Source: Thermus brockianus (lineage in GTDB: Bacteria; Deinococcota; Deinococci; Deinococcales; Thermaceae). Taken from it: a stretch of 64,000 bases of DNA. This document shows positions 41,142-49,145 of this stretch, piece after piece. Under the pieces are notes generated by a model. That model was not told where the DNA came from, made no database searches, and worked only from the letters and a program-made list of their open reading frames with translations. The stretch covers positions 1 to 64,000 of the forward strand of contig NZ_JAKEDV010000006.1 of NCBI RefSeq assembly GCF_021462505.1, given 5' to 3'. The translations under genes and the position numbers were made by a program. Numbering within the stretch: the first letter of the stretch is position 1; every line of letters begins with the position of its first letter.

Positions 41142-41621
41142 CTCGTCCAAGGCCTCCCTAGGGGTACGGCGCACGCCCAGGTACCCCCCTTCCCTCAGGG
41201 TGAGGGGGAAAAGGGCCTCCAGGGGTCCTTCCAGGGCCAGGAGGTTCTCCCCCCGGAAGGCCCTTAGCCCCTCGGGGATGGGGGCCTCGAGGCCATAGGG
41301 GAATAGGGCCAGGGCCTCCCCGGAAGGCACCCCTTCCCCCCGGTCCAGGTAGAGCCCCACGGGCTCCAAGAAGCCCAGGAAGCGGGTGCGGTTCGCCTCG
41401 CGGCGGAAGGCCTGGAAGGCCTTGGGGCTTTCCGCCCCCTGCCAGAGGAGGAGGTCCGCCTCCGCCGCCAGCCCCACCAGGCTATACACCGCCAAAAACC
41501 CCTCCCGCTCCTGCCAGCGGGCGAGGAAAAGGGCGAAGTCCTCCTTGAGGTGCTCCTGGTGCTCGGCCTCGAGGCGGCGGAACTCGGGGAGGAGGCGGAA
41601 GAGGGCGAAGCTATGGACCAT
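41136..41621 (-). CDS. Chlorite-dismutase-fold protein, short HemQ paralogue
   Basis: The 161-residue protein reads FALFRLLPEFRRLEAEHQEHL, then GFLAVYSLVGLAAEADLLLW, then AFQAFRREANRTRFLGFLEPVGLYL. This pattern follows the N-terminal half of HemQ/chlorite-dismutase proteins (Y-x-L-V-G-L-x-x-x-A-D-L-x-L-W). The C-terminal half lacks the haem-ligand His block seen in the neighbour, so it probably does not bind haem in the usual way. ATG 41621 follows the hemQ stop at once, so the two are coupled. It may pair with HemQ as a partner subunit or be a relic; this is inference. Confidence 0.7.
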   Translation of the reverse strand: MVHSFALFRLLPEFRRLEAEHQEHLKEDFALFLARWQEREGFLAVYSLVGLAAEADLLLWQGAESPKAFQAFRREANRTRFLGFLEPVGLYLDRGEGVPSGEALALFPYGLEAPIPEGLRAFRGENLLALEGPLEALFPLTLREGGYLGVRRTPREALDEL

Positions 41622-42374
41622 CTAGCCCACCTCCAGGAAGCGGGCCAAGGCCTCCTCCGAGAGGTACTTCCCTACGTAGAAGGGCCCGAACTCGCCAAAG
41701 CGGGCGGAAACCTCGTCAAAGCGCATCTCGTAAACGATCTTCTTGAACTGGATGGGGTCCTCGCTAAAGAGGTCCACCCCCCACTCCCAGTCGTCCAGGC
41801 CCTGAGCCCCGCTTATGACCTGCATCACCTTCCCCTGGTACTTCCTCCCCGTTTCCCCGTGGGCCTTCATGAGGGAGGCCCTTTCTTGGGCGGGGAGCAT
41901 GTACCAGTTGTCCTGCCCCTGGCGGCGCTTGTTCATGGGGTAGAAACAGACATAGCCCCCCTTGGGCACCCGGGGGGTGAGGCGGGGCTTGACGTAGGGG
42001 GCCTCGGGGTCCAGGGGGCCCGTCTGGCTCCCCAGCTCCACCACGGAGTAAAAGCCGTAGGCGGGCCGGAGGTAGCGGGCGAAGCGGCTCTTGTTCAGGC
42101 GCTCCTCCACGGCCAAAAGGGCGTCCAGGCTCTCCCTTAGGTTGAGGAAAAGGAGGTCCGCCTTGGAGGTCACCACCTGGTAGACGCCGTAGGTACCCCG
42201 CCCCTCGGCCTCCACTTCCCGCCAGGCGGCGAGGATGGCCTTTAGCTCCTCCCAGGCGGCAAGCCGCTCCTCCTTGGGGGCGCCCAACCAGGCCCCAAAG
42301 TCCAGGTGGCGGAAGTCGTGCAGGACGTGCCAGCCCTCGAGGGTGAAGGTGGGCTCGGGTACGTGGCCTTCCAT
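41622..42374 (-). CDS. hemQ: Coproheme decarboxylase HemQ (chlorite dismutase family)
   Basis: It converts Fe-coproporphyrin III to haem b in the Gram-positive/thermophile route. The 250-residue protein starts MEGHVPEPTFTLEGWHVLHD at ATG 42374. It has KADLLFLNLRESLDALLAVE in the N-terminal half and the haem region YMLPAQERASLMKAHGETGR with the proximal His. VISGAQGLDDWEWGVDLFSEDPIQFKKIVYEMRFDEVSARF is the family core. The sequence agrees with the T. thermophilus protein of known structure as I remember it. TATAGT lies 7 bases before the ATG in a palindrome shared with mscS. hemB is at the other end of the window, unlinked. Confidence 0.94.
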   Translation of the reverse strand: MEGHVPEPTFTLEGWHVLHDFRHLDFGAWLGAPKEERLAAWEELKAILAAWREVEAEGRGTYGVYQVVTSKADLLFLNLRESLDALLAVEERLNKSRFARYLRPAYGFYSVVELGSQTGPLDPEAPYVKPRLTPRVPKGGYVCFYPMNKRRQGQDNWYMLPAQERASLMKAHGETGRKYQGKVMQVISGAQGLDDWEWGVDLFSEDPIQFKKIVYEMRFDEVSARFGEFGPFYVGKYLSEEALARFLEVG

Positions 42375-42381
42375 GCTTCTC

Positions 42382-42402
42382 ACTATACCCCTGGGGTATA
42401 GT
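42382..42402. promoter_or_regulatory. Palindromic bidirectional promoter (hemQ / mscS)
   Basis: ACTATACCCC (42382-42391), a central T, and GGGGTATAGT (42393-42402) form a perfect 21-base palindrome. Each arm supplies a TATAGT -10, one per strand, and each box ends exactly 7 bases before an ATG (42374 minus, 42410 plus). Both mRNAs would be leaderless. Confidence 0.65.
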
Positions 42403-42409
42403 CCCTTAC

Positions 42410-43465
42410 ATGAGCCTGTTGCAGATCGTCTTAGTCCTGCTCGTGGTGGCGGTATTAGGCCGCTTGGGCGGAAGGCTCTTCGCCGCCTTGGCCGAGGCGG
42501 TACCCGGGAAGCGGGACGACGCCTTCTTTCGGCTTTTGGGCCTCCTCTGGTGGGGGATTTTGGCTCTGGCTGGGTTTTCCTACCTGGTCCACGCCCTGGG
42601 CCTTCCCCACGAACCCTTCCGCACCTGGGGGGAAGGCTTGGTGCGCTGGGCTGGGGCCAAGGGGGTAGCGGGCCTAAGCGTCCTCGCCCTCACCTACCTG
42701 GCCTACCGCCTGACCCCGGTCCTCTTGGGCCACCTTCCCGAACCTGAAGGGGACGAGCTCACCCGGGAAGCGGTGCGCCGCAAGACCTTGAGGGCCGTGG
42801 CCGAGTCCGCCCTCAAGGTGGTCATCCTGGTCCTGGGGGGGCTTTTCTTCCTCTCCAACCTAGGCCTTAACGTCACCGCCCTTCTGGCGGGGGCGGGGGT
42901 GGCGGGGCTTGCGGTGAGCTTCGCCGCGCAAAACCTGATCCGCGACTTCATCAACGGCTTCTTCATCCTCCTGGAGGACCAGTACGGGGTGGGGGATATC
43001 GTCCAGATCGGCAACGTGGGTGGACAGGTGGAGCGCTTCACCCTAAGGATCACCGTCTTGAGGGACCTCGAGGGCCGCGTCCACTTCTTCCCCAACTCCG
43101 AGGTGCGCCAGGTCACCGTCCTCACCCAGGAGTGGAGCCGGGCGGTGGTGGACGTAGGGGTGGCCTACAAGGAGGACATTGACCGGGTCCTGGAGGTCTT
43201 CCGGGACGAGGTGGAGCGCTTCCACCAAGACCCCGAGTGGCGGGAGCGCTTCACCGAGCCCCCCGAGGTCTTGGGGGTGCAGGCCCTGGGAGACTCCAGT
43301 GTGGTCATCCGTGTCCTCTTCAACACCAAGCCCGCCCAGCAGTGGGCCGTGGCCCGGGAGTTCCGCCGCCGCATCAAGAAGCGCCTGGACCAGGAGGGCA
43401 TAGAGATCCCCTTCCCCCACCAGAAGCTCTACTTCGGCGAACCCTTGCGCCTGGAAAGGGTGTAG
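42410..43465 (+). CDS. MscS-family mechanosensitive ion channel
   Basis: The 351-residue membrane protein has three or four predicted N-terminal helices. The pore helix ALLAGAGVAGLAVSFAAQNLIRDFINGFFILLEDQYGVGD follows, with the Gly/Ala packing and the conserved A-x-Q-x-x-x-x-x-x-x-x-G motif of MscS. The soluble beta domain (VQIGNVGGQVERFTLRITVLRDLEGRVHFFPNSEV) and the alpha/beta cage domain then complete it. It opens on hypo-osmotic shock to release solutes. It is leaderless from the plus arm of the palindromic promoter. The coiled-coil gene begins 10 bases after the stop. Confidence 0.93.
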   Translation: MSLLQIVLVLLVVAVLGRLGGRLFAALAEAVPGKRDDAFFRLLGLLWWGILALAGFSYLVHALGLPHEPFRTWGEGLVRWAGAKGVAGLSVLALTYLAYRLTPVLLGHLPEPEGDELTREAVRRKTLRAVAESALKVVILVLGGLFFLSNLGLNVTALLAGAGVAGLAVSFAAQNLIRDFINGFFILLEDQYGVGDIVQIGNVGGQVERFTLRITVLRDLEGRVHFFPNSEVRQVTVLTQEWSRAVVDVGVAYKEDIDRVLEVFRDEVERFHQDPEWRERFTEPPEVLGVQALGDSSVVIRVLFNTKPAQQWAVAREFRRRIKKRLDQEGIEIPFPHQKLYFGEPLRLERV

Positions 43466-43475
43466 GCTAAAGGGG

Positions 43476-45728
43476 ATGCCGGAGGTCTACAAGGAGATCC
43501 TACAGGCGCTCCAACCCCACCTGGGCCCTAGGGCCGAGGTGGTGCTGGACGAAGGCCTCAAGCGCCTGGGCAAGCGCCCGGCAGAGCTCACCCCCAAGGA
43601 CGGGGAGTTCCTCCTAAAAGGCCTCGTCTTCCGCGAGCTCCAGGCCCGCTTGAGGCCCGAGGAAGCCCGGCGGGTGGTGGAGGATACCCTAGAAAGGATA
43701 CGGGAAGCCCCCTTGGACCTGGAAGGCCTGGACCTGGGCCTAAAGCGCTTCGGCCTCTACGTGGACTGGCCGGAGGTGGCCAGGCTCCGGGCCTTGGCCA
43801 ACCGCTTGCGCCAAGGGAAAGACCCCGCCCTCCTGGCCGAGGCCAAGGCCCTTTTGGAGGCTTTGGAGGAAAAGGCGGAAGAAGCCCTCCTGCGCCAGGC
43901 CAAGGACCTGGCCCACCTGGAAGAAAGCCTAGAAAGGGTACGCCACCTGGGAGGCCCCAAGGTGCGGAGGCTGGAAAGCCTCCTGGATACCATCCGCCAA
44001 GCCCACCGGGAAGGGCTTTTGGCCCAAGCGGAGGTGGAGCGGGCGAGGGCGCTGGCCTTAGAGCTCCGGAAGTTTTTGGAGTCCAGCGCCGTGCGGGCCC
44101 CCACCTTGCCCGAGATGGTCTTTGAGACCCAAGAAAGCTCCCCCGAAACGCCCAAGCACCCCACGGACGTCTTCCTCACCGTGGAGGAGGCGAGCGAGCT
44201 GGAAGGGGATCTGGTCATTGACCTAGGGCCCCTGTCCGAGGAGGCAAGCCAGCGCATCCAGGCCCTGGAGGTGGAAGAGGAAAAGCGCAGGCTAGAAGAC
44301 CTCCTCGCCCGCCACGCCCACCTCCTGGAAAGGACCACGGTGAGCCCCCTGCTCGCCGAGGTCCAGGCCCTCTTGGAAGCGGGAACCCCCGCCGGGGAGA
44401 GGCTAAAGGCCCTGGAAGAGGCCCTGGCGGAGGCGGAGAAAAACCTCCGGGCGGAGAAACGCGCCCGGCTCATCCAACTGGAGGAAGCCCTCCGGGCGCT
44501 TCCCCTTCCCGAAGCGGCCAAAGCCCCCTTGGAAAGCGCCTTGCGCCTGGCGGAGGAAACCCTCCAGGAAGGGGGCTACCCCGACCTCACCCCCCTGGAG
44601 GAGGGCCTAAGGCGCCTCCAGGAGGAGGCCCAGAGGAAGGCGGAGGAGGAGGCCCGCCTGGAAGAGGAGCGGAAAGCCCTTCTGAGGGAACTTGCCGAAA
44701 AGGGGGAGGCCTTCATCCCCCTGGCGGAGGAGCTCAAGGCCTTGCCCAAGGAAGGCCTTGCGGAAGCGTTGCCGGAAATCCGCACCCGGTACGCCGCCCT
44801 CCTCCAATCCCAAGGGGAAAGCGAAGCCCTTAAGGCCAAGCTAGAAGAGGCCAAAAGGGCCCTCCTCGTCCTCAAACCCGAGGCCGAGGCCCTGGGGCTC
44901 GGGGAGGCGGTGGCGGAGGCAGAGCGGCTTCTCGCCGAGGGCAAGCTCCCTGACCTTCCCGGCCTGCAAGGCCGCCTGGCCCAAGCCCGGGCGGAGGCCC
45001 GGGAAAGGGCCTTAGCCGAGCTTTCTCGCCTCCAGGTGCTGGCGGAGCGCTTCGCCGGCTTCGGCGGCGAGGCGGTGCTAAAGGCCATAGAGGAGGAAAA
45101 GCGCAAAGCCCTCCCCGACCCCACCCCCATCGCCCGGGCCCTGCAGGCTCTAAGGCGAAAGCTAGAGGTCAAGCGGGAGGAGCTTCTGACCCGCCTCACC
45201 GCCTTCTTCCAAAAGGAGGCCCAACTCCAGGGGTTTGAAAGCGAAACCCGGCGCCGCCTAAAGCCCCTCCTTTCCTTCCTGCAAGGCGCCAAGGAAAGGC
45301 TTCCCCTTCTGGGGCCCAAAGGGCTACTGCAGGTGGAAAAGACCTTGAACGAGGCGGAGGGCCTCCTAAGGGAACTGGAGCGGGAGAAGGAGGCGGCCCA
45401 GGCGGTGCTCAAGGAGATCGGGCGGGAGGACCTCGAGGCCCTCCTCGGGGCCCTGGCCCCGGGAGAAGACCCCCTGGCCCGGCTCCGGCTACCCGGGGTG
45501 GAGGCCTTAGGGTTCCTGGATGACCCCCTGCCCCTGCCCAAGGAACCCCTTTTGGGCCTTAAGGAAGCCTTGGACCGCATGGACCAAAGCCTGGGGCAAA
45601 AGCGGGGGCCCGTGGCCGTGCTCTTCGGGGAGAAAGCCCTGGTCCTCGCTCCTAAAGCTGGAAAGACCCTGGTGGCCATCCTGGAGAGGCCGAGCCTTTC
45701 TGCCTTCCTCCTGGAGCTTTCCGCCTAG
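43476..45728 (+). CDS. Large Glu/Leu-rich coiled-coil protein, function unknown
   Basis: The 750-residue protein is almost wholly alpha-helical: long A/E/L/R heptad stretches (residues about 110-215 and 255-670), no signal peptide, no membrane helix, no ATPase motif. An acidic break near residues 215-255 (QESSPETPKHPTDVFLTVEE ... GDLVIDLGPLSEE) separates two rods. The last 40 residues switch to beta-type sequence, RGPVAVLFGEKALVLAPKAGK followed by TLVAILERPSLSAFLLELS. That resembles the strand pair and final helix of roadblock proteins, so a scaffold role is possible. It sits between mscS and the RelA/SpoT gene on the same strand. I do not recognise a family. Confidence 0.8.
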   Translation: MPEVYKEILQALQPHLGPRAEVVLDEGLKRLGKRPAELTPKDGEFLLKGLVFRELQARLRPEEARRVVEDTLERIREAPLDLEGLDLGLKRFGLYVDWPEVARLRALANRLRQGKDPALLAEAKALLEALEEKAEEALLRQAKDLAHLEESLERVRHLGGPKVRRLESLLDTIRQAHREGLLAQAEVERARALALELRKFLESSAVRAPTLPEMVFETQESSPETPKHPTDVFLTVEEASELEGDLVIDLGPLSEEASQRIQALEVEEEKRRLEDLLARHAHLLERTTVSPLLAEVQALLEAGTPAGERLKALEEALAEAEKNLRAEKRARLIQLEEALRALPLPEAAKAPLESALRLAEETLQEGGYPDLTPLEEGLRRLQEEAQRKAEEEARLEEERKALLRELAEKGEAFIPLAEELKALPKEGLAEALPEIRTRYAALLQSQGESEALKAKLEEAKRALLVLKPEAEALGLGEAVAEAERLLAEGKLPDLPGLQGRLAQARAEARERALAELSRLQVLAERFAGFGGEAVLKAIEEEKRKALPDPTPIARALQALRRKLEVKREELLTRLTAFFQKEAQLQGFESETRRRLKPLLSFLQGAKERLPLLGPKGLLQVEKTLNEAEGLLRELEREKEAAQAVLKEIGREDLEALLGALAPGEDPLARLRLPGVEALGFLDDPLPLPKEPLLGLKEALDRMDQSLGQKRGPVAVLFGEKALVLAPKAGKTLVAILERPSLSAFLLELSA

Positions 45729-45748
45729 GGGGTGCTAGACTAAAAATA

Positions 45749-47929
45749 GTGGTCAGCGCCCCGGCCCTTTGGGAAAAACTGGAACCCCACCTAGAATACC
45801 TTCCCCCGGAGGACCGGGCGAAGGTGAGGGAGGCATACCTTTTTGCCGAAGCGGCCCACCGGGGGCAGGTGCGCAAAAGCGGGGAGCCCTACATCACCCA
45901 CCCCGTGGCGGTGGCGGAGATCTTAGCCTCCTTGCGCATGGACGCCGACACCGTGGCGGCGGGGCTCCTCCACGACACCCTGGAGGACTGCGGCGTGGCC
46001 CCGGAGGAACTGGAGAGGCGCTTTGGTCCTGCGGTGCGCCGCATCGTGGAGGGGGAAACCAAGGTCAGCAAGCTCTACAAGCTGGCCAACCTCGAGGGGG
46101 AGGAGAAGCGGGCCGAGGACCTCCGCCAGATGTTCATCGCCATGGCGGAGGACGTGCGCATCATCATCGTGAAGCTGGCGGACCGCCTGCACAACCTGCG
46201 CACCCTGGAGTTCATGCCCCCCGAAAAGCAAAAGCGCATCGCCCAGGAAACCCTGGAGATCTACGCCCCCCTGGCCCACCGCCTGGGAATGGGGCAACTG
46301 AAGTGGGAGCTGGAGGACCTCTCCTTCCGCTACCTCCACCCCGAGGCCTACCAGTCCCTCCTTTCCCGCATCCAGGAAACCCAAGAGGCCCGGGAACGCC
46401 TGGTCAAAAAGGCCATGGCCGCCCTCGAGGAGGCCCTAAGGCAGGACGAGCTCCTCCAGGCCCAGCTTCAGGGCTTTGAGGTCACGGGCCGGCCCAAGCA
46501 CCTCTACTCCATCTGGAAGAAGATGGAGCGGGAGAAGAAGGCCCTGGAGCAGATCTACGACCTCCTGGCGGTGCGGGTCATCCTGGACCCCAGGCCGAGC
46601 CCCACGGAGGAGGGCCGGGCCCTAAGGGAGAAGCAGGTCTGCTACCACGTCCTGGGTCTGGTCCACGCCCTCTGGCAGCCCATCCCGGGCCGGGTCAAGG
46701 ACTACATCGCCGTGCCCAAGCCCAACGGCTACCAAAGCCTCCACACCACGGTCATCGCCCTAGAGGGCCTTCCTCTGGAGGTGCAGATCCGCACCCGGGA
46801 GATGCACCGCATCGCCGAGTACGGGATCGCCGCCCACTGGCTCTATAAGGAGGGCCTCACCGACCCCGAGGAGATCAAGCGCCGGGTTTCCTGGCTTAAG
46901 AGCATCCAGGAGTGGCAACAGGAGTTCAGCAGCTCCCGGGAGTTCGTGGAGGCGGTAACCCGCGACCTCCTGGGGGGCCGGGTCTTCGTCTTCACCCCCA
47001 AGGGGCGGATCATCAACCTGCCCAAGGGCGCCACCCCGGTGGACTTCGCCTACCACATCCACACCGAGGTGGGGCACCACATGGTGGGGGCCAAGGTCAA
47101 CGGGCGCATCGTTCCCCTCTCCTACGAGCTCCAGAACGGGGAGATCGTGGAGATCCTCACCGCCAAAAACGCCCACCCCTCCAAGGGCTGGCTGGAGTTC
47201 GCCAAGACCCGGAGCGCCAAAAGCAAGATCCGGCAGTACTTCCGCACCCAGGAGCGCCAGGAAACCCTGGAAAGGGGCCAGGGCCTCCTGGAGCGCTACC
47301 TGAAGCGCAAAGGCCTCCCCAAGCCCACCGATAGCCAGCTGGAGGAAGCGGCCAAACGCCTGGGCCTCCCCCCTTCCCCGGAGGAGCTCTACCTGGCCCT
47401 GGCCCTAAACCGCCTCACCCCCAAGCAGGTGGCGGAGAAGCTCTACCCCCAGGCCCTCCTCAAGCCGGAAAAGCCAAAGCCCACCCCCAAGAACGAGTGG
47501 GGCATCCGCTTGGAACAGGACCTCCAGGCCCCCATCCGCCTGGCCTCCTGTTGCGAGCCCATGAAGGGGGACGCCATTTTGGGCTTCATCACCCGGGGGC
47601 GGGGGGTTACGGTCCACCGGGCGGACTGCCCCAACCTAAGGCGGATCCTCCAGGGGCCGGAGGCGGACCGGGTCATCGGGGCCTATTGGGAAGGGGTGGG
47701 GGGGAAGGTGGCCACCCTCGAGGTCCTGGCCCAGGACCGGGCGGGCCTCCTGAGGGACGTGATGCAGGTGGTGGCGGAAGCGGGGAAAAGCGCCTTGGGC
47801 TCGGAAACCCGCATCCTAGGGCCCATCGCCCGCATAAGGCTCCGCCTCACCGTGCAGGACGGGGAGCGGGAAGCCCTGGCCCAGGCCATCCGGAGCGTAA
47901 AGAGCGTCCAGGAGGTGCGGTGGGTCTAG
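45749..47929 (+). CDS. rsh: RelA/SpoT homologue, (p)ppGpp synthetase/hydrolase
   Basis: The 726-residue bifunctional stringent-response enzyme has an HD hydrolase domain (SGEPYITHPVAVAEILASLRMDADTVAAGLLHDTLED, residues about 40-75). The synthetase domain includes YDLLAVRVILD and GRVKDYIAVPKPNGYQSLHTTVI near residue 320. A TGS domain (GRVFVFTPKGRIINLPKGATPVDFAYHIHTEVGH), a Cys-containing RIS/zinc-finger region (LASCCEPMKGD, HRADCPNL) and a C-terminal ACT domain follow. An intact HD motif suggests both activities. It starts at GTG 45749 with TAGACT 7 bases upstream. The last 4 bases overlap the convergent yjbQ gene. Confidence 0.95.
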   Translation: MVSAPALWEKLEPHLEYLPPEDRAKVREAYLFAEAAHRGQVRKSGEPYITHPVAVAEILASLRMDADTVAAGLLHDTLEDCGVAPEELERRFGPAVRRIVEGETKVSKLYKLANLEGEEKRAEDLRQMFIAMAEDVRIIIVKLADRLHNLRTLEFMPPEKQKRIAQETLEIYAPLAHRLGMGQLKWELEDLSFRYLHPEAYQSLLSRIQETQEARERLVKKAMAALEEALRQDELLQAQLQGFEVTGRPKHLYSIWKKMEREKKALEQIYDLLAVRVILDPRPSPTEEGRALREKQVCYHVLGLVHALWQPIPGRVKDYIAVPKPNGYQSLHTTVIALEGLPLEVQIRTREMHRIAEYGIAAHWLYKEGLTDPEEIKRRVSWLKSIQEWQQEFSSSREFVEAVTRDLLGGRVFVFTPKGRIINLPKGATPVDFAYHIHTEVGHHMVGAKVNGRIVPLSYELQNGEIVEILTAKNAHPSKGWLEFAKTRSAKSKIRQYFRTQERQETLERGQGLLERYLKRKGLPKPTDSQLEEAAKRLGLPPSPEELYLALALNRLTPKQVAEKLYPQALLKPEKPKPTPKNEWGIRLEQDLQAPIRLASCCEPMKGDAILGFITRGRGVTVHRADCPNLRRILQGPEADRVIGAYWEGVGGKVATLEVLAQDRAGLLRDVMQVVAEAGKSALGSETRILGPIARIRLRLTVQDGEREALAQAIRSVKSVQEVRWV

Positions 47930-48306
47930 AGGAGCTTCACCCAGACCTCCCTCACCCTCGGCCCGTCAAACTCCGCCAGGAAGACCTGCTGCCAGCGCCC
48001 CAGGCGAAGCCTGCCCCCTTCGGCCACCAGGAGGAGGTGCACCCCGGTGAGGAGGCTTTTCAGGTGGGCGTGGGTGTTGCCCTCCCCATGCCGGTCCTTG
48101 GGGTGGAAGCGGGGGGCAAGCTCGTCCAAGCGGGCGAGGAGGTCGTGGGCCACATCGGGGTCGGCCCCTTCCTGGACCAAGAGGCCGCAGGTGGTGTGGG
48201 GCACAAAGAGGTAGACGAGGCCCGTGTGCCCCTCCAAGGCCGCCTCCACGAGCCCCGTGATGTTCACCAGCCCCTCTTCGGGCGTGCGCACGCTTAGCTT
48301 CCGCAT
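47926..48306 (-). CDS. YjbQ/UPF0047 family protein
   Basis: This 126-residue protein has the family blocks GLVNITGLVEAALE, GLVYLFVPHTTCGLLVQEGADPDVAHDLL, and HGEGNTHAHLKSLLTGVHLLLVAEGGRLRLGRWQQVFLAEFDGPR. The conserved HTT-x-x-L, E-x-x-D-P-x-V, H-x-E-x-N-x-x-A-H and W-Q-x-I/V-F patterns define UPF0047. Some members show secondary thiamine-phosphate synthase activity in vitro; the physiological role is open. It lies 13 bases downstream of the methyltransferase gene and is probably co-transcribed with it. Confidence 0.92.
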   Translation of the reverse strand: MRKLSVRTPEEGLVNITGLVEAALEGHTGLVYLFVPHTTCGLLVQEGADPDVAHDLLARLDELAPRFHPKDRHGEGNTHAHLKSLLTGVHLLLVAEGGRLRLGRWQQVFLAEFDGPRVREVWVKLL

Positions 48307-48319
48307 AAGGCCAGGATAC

Positions 48320-49111
48320 CTAGCCCAAGCGGGTCACCCGCAGGAAAAAGCGTTTTTCCACGGGGAAAGCATGGTCCAAGCCGCCAAACTCCGCCTCAGC
48401 CCAGGCCTTGAGCTTGGGCAACACCCTGGCGTGCACCGCCTCGGGCACGGCCTGGGTAAAGGAGTAAAGCCGCTCCTCCAGGGCCTCCAAGGCCTCCCGC
48501 ACCGTGCGCTCCTCCCGCCAGGCCACCACCTGCCGGGCCTTGGGCTTAAGGCCCAGGCGCTTCAGGGCCTCCTCCACCTCAGCGAGGCGCCTCTGGTGGA
48601 GGCCCCTTTCCACCCGCACGCCCTCCTCTGCCACCAAGGCCCGCCAGCGCTCCTGGAGGGCATAGTCCGCTTCCGCCTCCACCTGGTCCCAGCCCTCCAA
48701 AAGCGCTCCCCCCGGCTTCAGCACCCTTAGGGCCTCCGCCAAGGCCTTCGGCCAGTCGGGGAGGAGGTGCCAAAGGTGGACCACGATGACCCCGTGAACG
48801 CTCTCCTCGGGTAGGGGGATGGCCCGGGCGTCCGCCTCCAAGAGGCGCACCTTGCGCATCACCCCCGCCGCCTTCTGGCGGAAGACCTCCAGCATGGCGG
48901 GGTTCACGTCCAGGGCGATATAGGGAAAGCCCCGGGCGATGAGGGGCAGGGCGATGCGCCCCGTGCCCACGCCGAGCTCCAGAAGCACGGGCTCCTCCCC
49001 CCGGCCGGAGACCGCATGGGCGATGGCGGTGGCGATGCGGCCCGCCACCTCGGGCGGGTAGGCCCTAAGGCGGTCGTAGGCGTAGGCCACCCGGGTAAGG
49101 GCGCTGGACAT
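48320..49111 (-). CDS. Class I SAM-dependent methyltransferase
   Basis: The 263-residue protein has SAM motif I VLLELGVGTGRIALPLIARG, motif II IALDVNPAMLEVF, the LEADARAIPLPEESVHGVIVVHLWHLL segment and motif III ALRVLKPGGALLEGWDQVEAE, as in UbiE/Methyltransf_11 proteins. The substrate is not inferable. I start at ATG 49111: TACAAT (49127-49122) lies 10 bases upstream and AAAGGGGGAC just before the ATG can act as a ribosome binding site. It is divergent from the nucleotidyltransferase gene. Confidence 0.9.
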   Translation of the reverse strand: MSSALTRVAYAYDRLRAYPPEVAGRIATAIAHAVSGRGEEPVLLELGVGTGRIALPLIARGFPYIALDVNPAMLEVFRQKAAGVMRKVRLLEADARAIPLPEESVHGVIVVHLWHLLPDWPKALAEALRVLKPGGALLEGWDQVEAEADYALQERWRALVAEEGVRVERGLHQRRLAEVEEALKRLGLKPKARQVVAWREERTVREALEALEERLYSFTQAVPEAVHARVLPKLKAWAEAEFGGLDHAFPVEKRFFLRVTRLG

Positions 49112-49121
49112 GTCCCCCTTT

Positions 49122-49138
49122 ATTGTACGGGGTATACT
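49122..49138. promoter_or_regulatory. Divergent -10 boxes (methyltransferase / nucleotidylyltransferase)
   Basis: TACAAT on the minus strand (49127-49122) serves the methyltransferase. TATACT on the plus strand (49133-49138), 7 bases before ATG 49146, serves the nucleotidylyltransferase. They are 5 bases apart, so two polymerases could hardly bind at once. Confidence 0.55.
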
Positions 49139-49145
49139 TCGGCCC

